DNA of 64,000 nt from JAGTVG01 sp963699805 (lineage in GTDB: Bacteria; Bacteroidota; Bacteroidia; Cytophagales; Cyclobacteriaceae), in NCBI GenBank assembly GCA_963699805.1, contig CAVOVH010000008.1, positions 124,001 to 188,000 of the forward strand, in the 5' to 3' direction. The translations under genes were made by a program, and so were the position numbers. Under the pieces are notes generated by a model that worked only from the letters and a program-made list of their open reading frames with translations, was not told the DNA's origin and ran no database searches. The stretch's first letter is position 1, and every line of letters starts with the position of its first letter. Below, piece after piece: positions 1-8,967 of the stretch.

Positions 1-33
1 ATATTTAATAAATTGGAATAAAATACCCCGGGA

Positions 34-630
34 TTGTCCTATATAGAATCCAATATCATCCGTGAAATTTCAGCTGGAAGTGAAAAGGCTTTTGAAAACC
101 TATTCAAAAAGCATTACTCGGGTTTATGTGGATATGCAGTTAAATATGTATGGGACCTCGACCAGGCCGAAGAGATCGTGCAGGATCTATTTTATAACCT
201 CTGGAACAAAAAAAACAACCTGACCATAGACATCTCCATTGAAGCCTATCTGTTCAGGGCCGTGAGAAACGCCTGTCTGAATTATCTTAAACATCAAAAA
301 GTCAGGCAACAACATGCTAATACTGTAAAAAGCAATCCATTATCTGATTCAAGTAGTGACGATAATCCCCTGGAAACACTTGAATTGCAGCATAAAATAG
401 AAGAGGTGGTAGATTCCCTGCCACCTGAAAGAAAAAAAATATTTCAGCTGAGCCGGTTTGAGGGATTGAAATATAAAGAAATAGCCGATCAATTGGGACT
501 TTCCGTAAAAACGGTGGAAGCCCAGATGGGAAAGGCCTTGAAAACCCTGCGGGAAAATCTCTCAGAATACCTTGTAATGCTGATCCTGGTGGTCGTTGAA
601 ATGATTCTGTTTTTTTTAGGGCATGAATAA
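34..630 (+). CDS. ECF RNA polymerase sigma factor, FecI-like
   Basis: A 198-residue ECF sigma-70 factor of the type that redirects RNA polymerase to TonB-receptor or surface genes. Region 2 lies at about residues 10-85 (FENLFKKHYSGLCGYA, then DQAEEIVQDLFYNLW). Region 4 lies at about 120-172 with the helix-turn-helix GLKYKEIADQLGLSVKTVEA. The C-terminus ends in a hydrophobic stretch, often seen in Bacteroidota members of this family. The start is TTG; the frame is closed by a stop at 19-21 and no ATG lies near, so TTG is the best candidate. The FecR-type anti-sigma gene follows after 42 bp, so the two form a signalling pair. The inducing signal is unknown. Confidence 0.93.
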   Translation: MSYIESNIIREISAGSEKAFENLFKKHYSGLCGYAVKYVWDLDQAEEIVQDLFYNLWNKKNNLTIDISIEAYLFRAVRNACLNYLKHQKVRQQHANTVKSNPLSDSSSDDNPLETLELQHKIEEVVDSLPPERKKIFQLSRFEGLKYKEIADQLGLSVKTVEAQMGKALKTLRENLSEYLVMLILVVVEMILFFLGHE

Positions 631-672
631 GGTTAAAACGAAACTGGGTTGTCATATGATTGAAAACCTTTT

Positions 673-1704
673 ATGAAGGAGGCGAAAAACGATATTGATT
701 TTACACTCATAGGTAAATACCTTGATGGGGAAACGTCTGCTTCTGAGAAAAAACAGGTTGACGACTGGATTAATCGATCGGAAGATAACAGGACCGAATT
801 TACTCGTATAAAAAACCTGTGGGACCAGGCCGAATCCATGATGCTGGAATCAAAAGCACCAGTAAATACCGATGCCGCATGGGAAAGATTTCAATCCCGC
901 ATTTCCGGTGCTGATCCCCTGACGTTGGAGGCTCCGGGGGAATTTAAAAAAGATAAGCCATTCAGGAATATCACCTTTTACTTGTTAAGAATTGCCGCTG
1001 CGATCGTCGTAGTACTCGCCCTGTACACTCTTTATAACAACCTGATCAGACAACCAGATATGATCGACGTGGTGGCAGAAAATGAGATCAGGGAAACCGT
1101 ATTGCCAGATGAATCTGCTATCACGCTCAACGAAAACTCGACCGTAACCTATCCGGAAAGATTTGTAAAAGAGAAAAGAGTAGTAGAACTAAAGGGAGAA
1201 GCCTTTTTCGAAGTGAAACGAGATGTAAAAAAACCTTTTGTTGTACAGGTGCCTGATGCCTTGATCGAAGTTTTGGGCACTTCCTTCAATGTACGGGCCA
1301 TCGAAATGGAACCCGAAGTGACGGTGACAGTCCAGGATGGGAAAGTGATGTTATCGGATAAGGAAGATATCGCGTACGTGGTGCTTGAGGCGCATGAAAA
1401 AGGGATCCTTAACAAGGAAACAGGTCATATTGAGAAATACGTTTCAACCGACGAAAGTGAAATGTTCTGGAAAACCAGGACCTTGATTTTCCGGGATACC
1501 CAGCTATCCAAGGTATTTGAAACACTCGAAAAAATTTATGAGGTTAAAATTATTGTGAAGGATGATGCGGTAAAAGAATGCCTGCTGACCGCCAAATTCC
1601 AGGATCAAGACATCGATGAAATACTGGCGAACATCGCCATCAATTTTGAGCTGGAAATTCAGAAAAAGGATTCCACATTTGAAATAACGGGTGATGGTTG
1701 TTGA
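673..1704 (+). CDS. FecR-family anti-sigma factor with DUF4974-type C-terminus
   Basis: An inner-membrane anti-sigma factor of 343 residues that should hold the upstream sigma factor and release it on a periplasmic signal. A cytoplasmic N-terminal sigma-binding part (1-100) is followed by one transmembrane helix (about 102-120), a periplasmic FecR domain (about 131-240; VLPDESAITLNENSTVTYPE, then GEAFFEVKRD) and a C-terminal domain (about 270-340; TQLSKVFETLEKIYEVKI) of the kind usually annotated DUF4974. In known systems FecR contacts the STN domain of a TonB receptor. Here the next gene, which overlaps it by 14 bp, supplies the STN domain on a non-receptor protein. Confidence 0.93.
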   Translation: MKEAKNDIDFTLIGKYLDGETSASEKKQVDDWINRSEDNRTEFTRIKNLWDQAESMMLESKAPVNTDAAWERFQSRISGADPLTLEAPGEFKKDKPFRNITFYLLRIAAAIVVVLALYTLYNNLIRQPDMIDVVAENEIRETVLPDESAITLNENSTVTYPERFVKEKRVVELKGEAFFEVKRDVKKPFVVQVPDALIEVLGTSFNVRAIEMEPEVTVTVQDGKVMLSDKEDIAYVVLEAHEKGILNKETGHIEKYVSTDESEMFWKTRTLIFRDTQLSKVFETLEKIYEVKIIVKDDAVKECLLTAKFQDQDIDEILANIAINFELEIQKKDSTFEITGDGC

Positions 1705-3643
1705 TAACTTCAAGAAACTTATCCTGGTCGTATTTTTTCTGATATTTTATACGAATGCCATTTCCCAGAAATCCCTGCTTGAAAGGGAAGTAAATCTTTC
1801 CTTTGAGCAGGCACCCCTTGAAAGGGTATTTATTTATCTGAGTAACGAAGCGGATTTCAATTTTTCATACAATGCAAACCTTATCAGCCTGGACACCTTG
1901 GTTTCCGTACATGTTGAAAATTCGACTGTGAAAGAGGTACTCCAGGTGCTCCTGAAAGATGATATCTCCTACCAGGTTTCCGGCAACCACCTTATACTGC
2001 TCAAAGAAAGATCAAAAGAAGACCGATCAAAGAAAAACGTCAAATATGAGATCAGGGGTTATGTATACAATGGCGCCAACGGATCGGGACTGGCTAAAGT
2101 TTCCGTTTTCGATGCCAGTGGCCTGATTTCGGCTTTAACCGATAGCAGTGGATATTATTCCCTCATCCTTACCAGCAAATATGAACAGATCAATCTTTTT
2201 TATTCCAAGCAGAATTTTCTGGATACCCTGATCATTGTACAACCGGCGGATCAGCAATTGAATGTATCCTTGATACAGATGAATGAGAGGGCGGATATCC
2301 GGCCCATGGAAATCAAATCATTTCAACCCTATGAACCGGTAGAGAAAATAGGTATTGTACAGCGTTTTGTTTCGCCGGATCTGCAGATCCAAACCCGGAA
2401 TATTGATATTGAACAGAAAAGGATCGTACAGATCTCGGTACTTCCCAATGTAGGCACCAATCTAAAAATGTCGGGATTGGTAGAGAATACATTTTCCCTC
2501 AATATTTTCGCGGGTTATGCATTGGGTGTGAATGGCCTTGAAGTAGGAGGATTGGTGAATATCGACCGGAAAAATGTAAAAGGCTTGCAGATCGCGGGCC
2601 TGGGCAATGTCGTTGGAGGTACTACGAAAGGTGCTCAGCTTGCCGGCCTGTTCAATAATAACCGGAAGAACATGGTAGGTGCACAAGTGGCAGGTATCAG
2701 CAATATCATCATGGATACCATCCAGGGTGCCCAGATCGCCGGGATCAGTAATATTCTCCGGGGAAGCATGTATGGCTGGCAGGTGGCCGGTATCAATAAT
2801 TATACCACTGAATCGGTCGACGGGGTGCAAATGGCGGGTATTTCCAACATTGCCATCAAGGATGTAGATGTGTTGCAGGTAAGCGGAATTTTTAATCTGG
2901 GCAGGCAGGTCAACGGCTTCCAGGTATCCGGATTGATCAATGTTGCCAGAGGCAATGTGGGAGGCTTTCAGATTGCCGGCCTGACCAATTATTCAAAGAC
3001 CGTTCAGATGGGCCAGATATCAGGTTTGGGTAATATTGCAGCAAAACATGTAAATGGTTTTCAGTTGGGTGCTTTATTCAATTATGCAAAATATGTGAAA
3101 GGCGGCCAGATCGGTTTGTTGAATATCGCTGATTCCGTTGGGGGAATCCCTGTGGGCTTGATCAGTTTTGTGAGAAAAGGTTATCATAAAATTGAATTAT
3201 CGTGGGAGGAGATCCTATATGCCAATTTTACCTACAAGATGGGTGTAAGGAAATTCTACAATGTTTTCACTGCTGGCATACAACCCGGTGGTCAAAATCC
3301 AGTTTGGGGCGTTGGGTACGGATTTGGCTCACAGATCGGGCAGAAAAAAATGATCCTCAATCTTGATCTTAAGGGTACGCAGATCTTTGAGGATGTAGAA
3401 AACCAGAACTTCAATGTTTCCTTCCGGTTTACTCCTCAATTGGGTTATCAGATCAGCAGGAAATTTGGTTTCTTTCTTGGTCCAGCCCTCAATCTTCATG
3501 TTTCGGACCTGAGAGATCCGCAAACGAACGAATTTCTTACCCGCATTGCTCCCCGAAATTTATTACTCTGGGAAAATGTTCCTGGCCAGAATACCCTTTT
3601 TCAGCTCTGGATAGGCGGAACTGCCGGCTTCAGGTTTTTTTAG
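1691..3643 (+). CDS. STN domain / carboxypeptidase-like domain / LA_2272-type repeat surface protein
   Basis: A 650-residue exported protein with an unusual domain order. A signal peptide (1-25, ending before QKSLLER) is followed by an STN domain (about 28-106; VNLSFEQAPLERVFIYLS, then VKEVLQVLLKDDISYQVSG) and a carboxypeptidase-regulatory-like beta-sandwich (about 117-200). About 13 repeats of roughly 15-22 residues with the motif G-x-Q-x-A-G-[LI]-x-N occupy about 280-475, and a beta-rich C-terminal part runs to residue 650. No TonB plug or receptor barrel is present. The repeats resemble LA_2272-type surface repeats and probably form a beta-solenoid. The 14-bp overlap with the anti-sigma gene implies coupled translation. 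The STN domain suggests it signals to FecR; how it is anchored is unknown. Confidence 0.85.
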   Translation: MMVVDNFKKLILVVFFLIFYTNAISQKSLLEREVNLSFEQAPLERVFIYLSNEADFNFSYNANLISLDTLVSVHVENSTVKEVLQVLLKDDISYQVSGNHLILLKERSKEDRSKKNVKYEIRGYVYNGANGSGLAKVSVFDASGLISALTDSSGYYSLILTSKYEQINLFYSKQNFLDTLIIVQPADQQLNVSLIQMNERADIRPMEIKSFQPYEPVEKIGIVQRFVSPDLQIQTRNIDIEQKRIVQISVLPNVGTNLKMSGLVENTFSLNIFAGYALGVNGLEVGGLVNIDRKNVKGLQIAGLGNVVGGTTKGAQLAGLFNNNRKNMVGAQVAGISNIIMDTIQGAQIAGISNILRGSMYGWQVAGINNYTTESVDGVQMAGISNIAIKDVDVLQVSGIFNLGRQVNGFQVSGLINVARGNVGGFQIAGLTNYSKTVQMGQISGLGNIAAKHVNGFQLGALFNYAKYVKGGQIGLLNIADSVGGIPVGLISFVRKGYHKIELSWEEILYANFTYKMGVRKFYNVFTAGIQPGGQNPVWGVGYGFGSQIGQKKMILNLDLKGTQIFEDVENQNFNVSFRFTPQLGYQISRKFGFFLGPALNLHVSDLRDPQTNEFLTRIAPRNLLLWENVPGQNTLFQLWIGGTAGFRFF

Positions 3644-4020
3644 CTGGGGATGACAGGGATGGATCTGGATCCATGGCCATAAAGGAACGAAGGCAATAAG
3701 TATTTTTTTATAGGTCAGGTAATAATACCTATATTTTCTTCCTGAGCCCAGGAAAGGATCTGAATCGACCGTCGGAAAGGATCCGATACAAAAAAATCAC
3801 AAAATACGGGAACAAAAAGGAGAACGCTTTTCTTCCTGAGCTCCCGCGTAGGATCTGAACGATATTAATTAAATTAAATTTTTTTTATTATCAACAACCC
3901 GGGCTGAAGTTGAATCCGCCCTCGATCACTGAAATCCATACTTAAAAATTTTTTCTATCAACCCTCACCAAGTAAGGGTAAAATCATCCCTGGTTGTCAT
4001 CCTGATAAAAATAAAAAGTT
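3644..4020. other. Intergenic region with degenerate direct repeat
   Basis: No gene is seen in these 377 bp between the two repeat-protein genes. Two related segments at 3737-3767 and 3830-3862 share TTCTTCCTGAGC and GGATCTGAA with variable bases between. A small inverted repeat, ATGGATC and GATCCAT around a 2-nt loop, lies at 3659-3674 just past the upstream stop codon and may slow transcription. It lacks a T-run. The function of the direct repeat is unknown. Confidence 0.4.
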
Positions 4021-5163
4021 ATGGAAAACAACCGCAACATCATCAGAGTGATCATACTGATCATCGGACTCCTGGTTGGCATTGTAGCTGCCTTTGCCAG
4101 CCAACCTGATTCTTTAAAACCAATAAGACCTGTACAATTGACATTCATCTATCCATTAGGCACAAATGGATTTCAAAGCCAGGATTTTATCAATCATTTT
4201 TCGATCAACACGCTGGGAGGAATCTCCGGAGGAACCCAGGGTTTTGAAGCAGGAGGACTGTTCAACGCAGACTTTGGGAATGTTACCGGGGCCCAGTTTG
4301 CCGGATTGGGAAATCTTGTCCTCGGAAGCTATAAAGGCGCTCAATTCAGTGGCCTGGTAAATCTGAACACAGGTGGGACCCGAGGAGCTTTTTTTGCAGG
4401 ACTTACCAATACCCTGTTGAAAAACTCTCATGGAGCTCAGTTTGCCGGAATTTCCAATATAGTAACAGCGCAGACGAATGGGGCCCAGGTGGCAGGGATA
4501 AGTAACCTGGCCACAGGAACTTCCTATGGGCTGCAACTGGCCGGAATAGCGAATTTAAGCATAAAAAATCATCAAGGTGCCCAAATAGCCGGAATTCTGA
4601 ATTATACAAAAAGATTAAACGGTTTTCAGCTCGGCATGATCAATGTGGCTGATACCCTTGAAAAAGGAACACCACTTGGTTTTATCAGTTTTGTCCATCA
4701 TGGTTACCATCGTGTGGAATTGGAAGGGAATGAGTTGTTTTTTGCCAATTTTTCCTTCAAGACAGGGGTACCTCACTTGTACAATATATTTTCAGTGGGT
4801 TACAGACCGAAGGGAGATAAACAAAACTGGGGAGTGACCTATGGCTTGGGAACTTATTTTCCTTTGAACAACAAGCTTTCGATGAATTTTGACCTGACTG
4901 CCACACATATCAATGAAGGGGAATCCTGGACCGATGTCCTGAATATGGTCAACAGGTTAAAATGGAATGTGGGCTTCAGGATCCATGAATACCTGGAATT
5001 GTATGGCGGGATATCCTTTAATGTCGCCCTTTCCAGGTTGAAGGATGAAGAAGGGAGGATCATTGGGAGTACATTGATCCCATCCTATGTTTTTTACGAT
5101 GATACCATCCGGACTACAAATGTCAAAATGTACCCTGGATTCAACCTGGGAATTCGAATCTGA
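4021..5163 (+). CDS. LA_2272-type repeat surface protein, short paralogue
   Basis: An exported 380-residue protein related to the C-terminal two thirds of the upstream STN-repeat protein. A signal peptide or anchor (about 9-27) precedes nine copies of the G-x-Q-x-A-G-[LI]-x-N repeat (about 78-215) and a C-terminal beta-rich part (220-380). The two proteins share matching stretches after the repeats (ISFVxxGYHxxEL and ANFxxKxGV). It lacks both the STN and the carboxypeptidase-like domains. It probably shares fold and location with its neighbour, perhaps as a partner at the cell surface or outer membrane. No enzymatic motif is visible. Confidence 0.8.
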   Translation: MENNRNIIRVIILIIGLLVGIVAAFASQPDSLKPIRPVQLTFIYPLGTNGFQSQDFINHFSINTLGGISGGTQGFEAGGLFNADFGNVTGAQFAGLGNLVLGSYKGAQFSGLVNLNTGGTRGAFFAGLTNTLLKNSHGAQFAGISNIVTAQTNGAQVAGISNLATGTSYGLQLAGIANLSIKNHQGAQIAGILNYTKRLNGFQLGMINVADTLEKGTPLGFISFVHHGYHRVELEGNELFFANFSFKTGVPHLYNIFSVGYRPKGDKQNWGVTYGLGTYFPLNNKLSMNFDLTATHINEGESWTDVLNMVNRLKWNVGFRIHEYLELYGGISFNVALSRLKDEEGRIIGSTLIPSYVFYDDTIRTTNVKMYPGFNLGIRI

Positions 5164-5218
5164 ATTACTCATCCATCACTTAATGATGGCAAGAGTAAGA
5201 AAATAAATAACTCTAATT

Positions 5219-7576
5219 ATGAACAAAATAATCAGTCTAATCATAGTGTGCCTGCTGTTCTCTCTGTATCAAACACTCATGGCACAGGAATTAACCCAAG
5301 CTATCCGGGGATCGATCCACGATCAGGATACAAAATCACCCATTCCCGGAGTTCATATCCTGGTAATCGGCTCAAATCCACCCAGGGGCACCGTTTCTGA
5401 TTTTCAAGGCCATTTTATCATTGAAAAAGTCCCGGTGGGAAGGGTCAACCTGAAAATCAGTTCGATGGGCTATGAAGATCAGGTATTGCAAAATCTGATG
5501 GTCAGCTCTACCAAGGAACTGATCGTTCCGGTCGCGCTCAGGGAATCAATCCTAAAAATGGATGAGATCGTGATAAATGGAAATGAAAAGCAGGGTGAAA
5601 TTCTAAATGAACTGGCTACTGTGAGCGCAAGGGCGTTTTCAGTAGAAGAAACAAAACGGTATGCGGGTAGTTTTAATGACCCCGCGAGAATGGTAAGCTC
5701 CTTCGCAGGGGTCATGACCGCCCCTGAAGGCGAAAACTATATTGCTGTCAGAGGCAATTCACCCAAGGGCAATCAATGGCGATTGGAAGGCGTTGACATC
5801 CCCAATCCCAATCATTTTTCCAGCGAAGGGGCCACCGGTGGCCCAATCAATGCCCTGAACAGCGCGATGCTTGCGAATTCAGACTTCTTTACTGGTGCAT
5901 TCCCGGCAGAATATGGAAATGCCTTTTCCGGGATTTTTGATATGAATCTGCGCAATGGCAATAATCGCCATAGGGAATATTCCTTTTCAATTGGGGTGAT
6001 CGGCACCGACATGACCCTGGAGGGACCCTTCAGTAAGAGCGGAGAATCCTCTTACCTGGTCAATTACCGATATTCAACCCTGGGAATATTGGAAAACCTG
6101 AATATTGTGAATTTCGATGGAGTTCCAAAATACCAGGATCTATCCTTTAAGATCAACCTGCCAACCCGGAACACAGGAAGATTCTCCCTGTTTGGATTGG
6201 GTGGATTAAGTGAGTTGCAACACAAAATGACTTCCGAAGAGAATGCCGGCCAAATCATTTCCACCTTCAACACCAGATCGGATCTGGGAGTCATCGGGTT
6301 GAGTCACTTACTTCCATTAAGCAAAAGGACTTTCATTGAATCAAAAGTATCGGTATCCGAAAATGGAAGCATCTATGATCAACATGAATTGAATGATCTG
6401 GATGAGTTGTTCCTCTCTGGAAGAGATAATATGAGAAAATATGCAATAAAAGGACGTTCCGTGATCAACAGTAAACTGAATTCAAGAAATTTTCTATCCG
6501 GTGGAATAGAGTATACAGAATACCTGTACGACTATTTTACGGAATATTACCAGAAAGACCAGGACCAACTGGTCACTGAGCAGAATGAAAAGGGAAATGC
6601 GGGACTTCTGCAATTGTTTGGGAATTGGAAATACAGGATCAGGGAAAATCTGACTTTTGTAGGTGGGATGCATTACCTGAATAACCGGTTAAATAGCAGT
6701 GAATCACTGGAACCCAGGGTAGGATTGACCTGGCAATTCTCTCCCACCCAAAGTATGAATGCAGGTTTCGGGATCCACAGTCAGATGGAATCACTGCCTG
6801 TTTACCTGGCAAATCAGGAGGAGATGGATGGTCGATATGTTGTTCCCAATCGTAATCTGGGATTTGCGAAAGCACTTCATTATGTAATTGGCTATGAAAA
6901 CAGATTTACGACTAACCTGAATATGAAAATTGAAGCCTACTATCAGGATCTTTATAATGTACCTGTTGAAAATGATCCGGGCAGTTCTTTTTCTCTCTTA
7001 AATACGGTGGGATGGTATACAACACGGTCACTGGTCAATCAGGGATCAGGATATAATTATGGACTTGAACTTACCCTGGAGAGATATTTTGCGGATACCT
7101 ATTATTTTCTGCTGACCACCTCATTGTATGAATCTAAATACAAAGCATTGGATGGCATTAAGCGTGATACACGATTTAATGGAAATTATGTAGGGAATTT
7201 CCTTTTCGGTAAAGAATTTATTTTCCTGAATAAGCTGGGACGTACCAAAATACTCAGCATAAATACCAAGCTCACCCTGATAGGTGCCCGGAGGTTCAGC
7301 CCCATTGACCTGAACCAGTCACGGGAGAAAGGATATACCATGGTAGATGAATCACAAGCCTTTACCCTACGAGGGGATGATATATTCATTGCTAACCTGG
7401 GTATTTCTTACCGGATCCACAAAAGAAAAACAAGCCAGGAATTCAAGATCGATATCCAGAATCTGACCAATAACAGCGGAATGGTGGATATGTATTATGA
7501 TGCTTCCACGGATGATATTGAATACATACATCAATTACCCATCCTGCCGGTTTTTATCTACACCATTGAATTTTGA
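5219..7576 (+). CDS. TonB-dependent receptor without STN domain
   Basis: A 785-residue outer-membrane receptor that should import a bound ligand using TonB energy. A signal peptide (1-22, ending LMAQ) leads to a carboxypeptidase-regulatory-like domain (about 27-112; GSIHDQDTKSPIPGVHILV), a plug (about 135-235; YIAVRGNSPKGNQWRLEGVD) and a barrel ending in the aromatic YTIEF. Receptors controlled by FecI/FecR normally carry an N-terminal STN domain; this one has none. It lies 55 bp after the second repeat protein and is probably in the same regulon. There is no adjacent SusD gene, so a polysaccharide-utilisation role is not supported. The ligand is unknown. Confidence 0.9.
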   Translation: MNKIISLIIVCLLFSLYQTLMAQELTQAIRGSIHDQDTKSPIPGVHILVIGSNPPRGTVSDFQGHFIIEKVPVGRVNLKISSMGYEDQVLQNLMVSSTKELIVPVALRESILKMDEIVINGNEKQGEILNELATVSARAFSVEETKRYAGSFNDPARMVSSFAGVMTAPEGENYIAVRGNSPKGNQWRLEGVDIPNPNHFSSEGATGGPINALNSAMLANSDFFTGAFPAEYGNAFSGIFDMNLRNGNNRHREYSFSIGVIGTDMTLEGPFSKSGESSYLVNYRYSTLGILENLNIVNFDGVPKYQDLSFKINLPTRNTGRFSLFGLGGLSELQHKMTSEENAGQIISTFNTRSDLGVIGLSHLLPLSKRTFIESKVSVSENGSIYDQHELNDLDELFLSGRDNMRKYAIKGRSVINSKLNSRNFLSGGIEYTEYLYDYFTEYYQKDQDQLVTEQNEKGNAGLLQLFGNWKYRIRENLTFVGGMHYLNNRLNSSESLEPRVGLTWQFSPTQSMNAGFGIHSQMESLPVYLANQEEMDGRYVVPNRNLGFAKALHYVIGYENRFTTNLNMKIEAYYQDLYNVPVENDPGSSFSLLNTVGWYTTRSLVNQGSGYNYGLELTLERYFADTYYFLLTTSLYESKYKALDGIKRDTRFNGNYVGNFLFGKEFIFLNKLGRTKILSINTKLTLIGARRFSPIDLNQSREKGYTMVDESQAFTLRGDDIFIANLGISYRIHKRKTSQEFKIDIQNLTNNSGMVDMYYDASTDDIEYIHQLPILPVFIYTIEF

Positions 7577-7605
7577 TTGGAATAGGTTCATACAAAGTTC
7601 TTACT

Positions 7606-7627
7606 GGCGCAAGTACCCGCTTGCGCC
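7606..7627. terminator. GC-rich hairpin after the TonB receptor
   Basis: Perfect 8-bp stem, GGCGCAAG and CTTGCGCC, with a 6-nt loop, 29 bp past the receptor stop codon. No T-run follows, so it is a weak or factor-assisted terminator, or an mRNA 3' stabiliser. Confidence 0.45.
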
Positions 7628-7830
7628 TCATACCTCACAGTCGATAAGATACTGAATGTCCATTCACCGACCTAACCATTATTTTACCATTCCCACCGCA
7701 TCCTTTTTTCTCCTGAAAACTTCTTTTACCTTCTTTATTCAGTACCTTTATAGCCCCTAAATGATGGTTGTTCAATTTATAATACAAAAGATTAAACATT
7801 TAACCGTTATTTCCTGTTTAACTAATTGAT

Positions 7831-8238
7831 ATGAAAATTTCAGTCTGCAGAAAGGAACAATTTAACGCGGCACATCGTTTATATAATCCGGCATGGTCAG
7901 ATGAAAAAAATGAGGCGGTCTTTGGGAAATGCAATAATCCAAATTTTCATGGGCATAATTATGAACTCGTGGTCAGGGTAATTGGAGAGCCGGATCCCGA
8001 TACGGGATATGTTTATGATTTAAAAAAGCTCAAAGAAGTAATCCATGAATCGGTGATCAGAAGATTCGATCATAAAAATCTGAACCTGGATACTGAAGAA
8101 TTCACAAACCTGAATCCAACCGCTGAAAATATCGCTGTGACGATATACAACATTTTACGAGAAAGAATTGAAGATAACTATGAAATCAAAATAACGCTTT
8201 ATGAAACAGAACGGAACTTTGTTGAATACCCGTCTTAA
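7831..8238 (+). CDS. queD: 6-pyruvoyl-tetrahydropterin synthase / QueD family protein
   Basis: A 135-residue enzyme of the PTPS/QueD fold acting on 7,8-dihydroneopterin triphosphate, the product of the next gene (FolE). Zinc ligands are His15 (FNAAH), His40 and His42 (FHGHNY). The catalytic Cys34 is in GKCNNPN, and C-terminal acidic residues (YETERN) should hold the pterin ring. The CNNPNxHGHNY spacing is closer to the PTPS motif of eukaryotes than to short bacterial QueD versions. It could therefore serve preQ0/queuosine or a biopterin-like cofactor; no other queuosine gene is in the window. The gene overlaps folE by 38 bp, indicating one transcript. Confidence 0.88.
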   Translation: MKISVCRKEQFNAAHRLYNPAWSDEKNEAVFGKCNNPNFHGHNYELVVRVIGEPDPDTGYVYDLKKLKEVIHESVIRRFDHKNLNLDTEEFTNLNPTAENIAVTIYNILRERIEDNYEIKITLYETERNFVEYPS

Positions 8239-8890
8239 TGGTTTTTCACACGAAGAAATTGGAGATGAACATGTTGGCACATCGGCGGAAACTCCTTTAC
8301 GGGAGGATGCCTTCGACATGGATGATGAGCTGAAGATGGAACTGATTGAAAAACATTTTCGCGAAATCATGAATATACTGGGGTTGGATCTGACTGATGA
8401 CAGCTTAAAAGGAACTCCCTACCGGGTAGCAAAGATGTATGTGCAGGAAATTTTCAGCGGGCTGGATCCCAAAAATAAACCCGACGTTAAACTTTTTGAA
8501 AATAAATATCAATATGATGAAATGCTGGTGGAAAAAGACATCACCTTTTATTCCAACTGTGAGCATCATTTTGTGCCTATCATAGGCAAGGCACATGTAG
8601 GGTATATTTCGAATGGCCATGTGATCGGACTTTCCAAGATCCATCGGATCGTTAATTATTATGCCAAAAGACCCCAGGTACAGGAACGAATGACCATTCA
8701 GATCGCCAATGAATTGAAGTCCATCTTAAAAACGGAGGATGTGGCGGTAGTGATCGATGCAGAACACTTATGTGTATCATCCCGTGGAGTAGAAGATACA
8801 ACCTCCACCACGGTCACTTCAAAATTTTCAGGAAAGTTCCAGAAAGACGCCTTTAAACAGGAATTCCTTCAGCACATCTATTCAAAATGA
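8201..8890 (+). CDS. folE: GTP cyclohydrolase I
   Basis: Converts GTP to 7,8-dihydroneopterin triphosphate, the first step to folate and other pterins. It has 229 residues with an approximately 40-residue N-terminal extension of low conservation. Zinc ligands are Cys120 and His123 (NCEHH) and Cys191 (HLCVSSRG); their spacing of 3 and 71 matches the E. coli enzyme. Further signatures are GTPYRVAKMY and IGLSKIHRIV. The ATG at 8201 lies inside queD in another frame, so translation is probably coupled. No in-frame ATG occurs between it and residue 40. A terminator follows at 8929. Confidence 0.96.
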   Translation: MKQNGTLLNTRLNGFSHEEIGDEHVGTSAETPLREDAFDMDDELKMELIEKHFREIMNILGLDLTDDSLKGTPYRVAKMYVQEIFSGLDPKNKPDVKLFENKYQYDEMLVEKDITFYSNCEHHFVPIIGKAHVGYISNGHVIGLSKIHRIVNYYAKRPQVQERMTIQIANELKSILKTEDVAVVIDAEHLCVSSRGVEDTTSTTVTSKFSGKFQKDAFKQEFLQHIYSK

Positions 8891-8928
8891 TTGGTAGTTG
8901 ATTGAATCGTGTTCTTCAAGTTTTCAGG

Positions 8929-8967
8929 AAACCCCGGCCGGCCAGTTGGGGTTTTATTTATTTTTAC
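8929..8967 (+). terminator. Rho-independent terminator, possibly bidirectional
   Basis: AAACCCC and GGGGTTT arms enclose a 12-nt GC-rich loop and are followed by a T-rich run. It lies between the convergent folE and S41 peptidase genes, touching the last codon of the latter, and could serve both strands. Confidence 0.8.

Noticed and set aside
1691..5163. Tandem DNA repeats suggested by the recurring GGx-CAG-x-GCC-GG pattern
   Set aside because: These are codons of a degenerate protein repeat; at DNA level the copies differ strongly, so they are not satellite or CRISPR repeats.
5219..7576. Polysaccharide utilisation locus around the first TonB receptor
   Set aside because: No SusD-like gene or glycoside hydrolase lies next to it; neighbours are signalling and repeat proteins.
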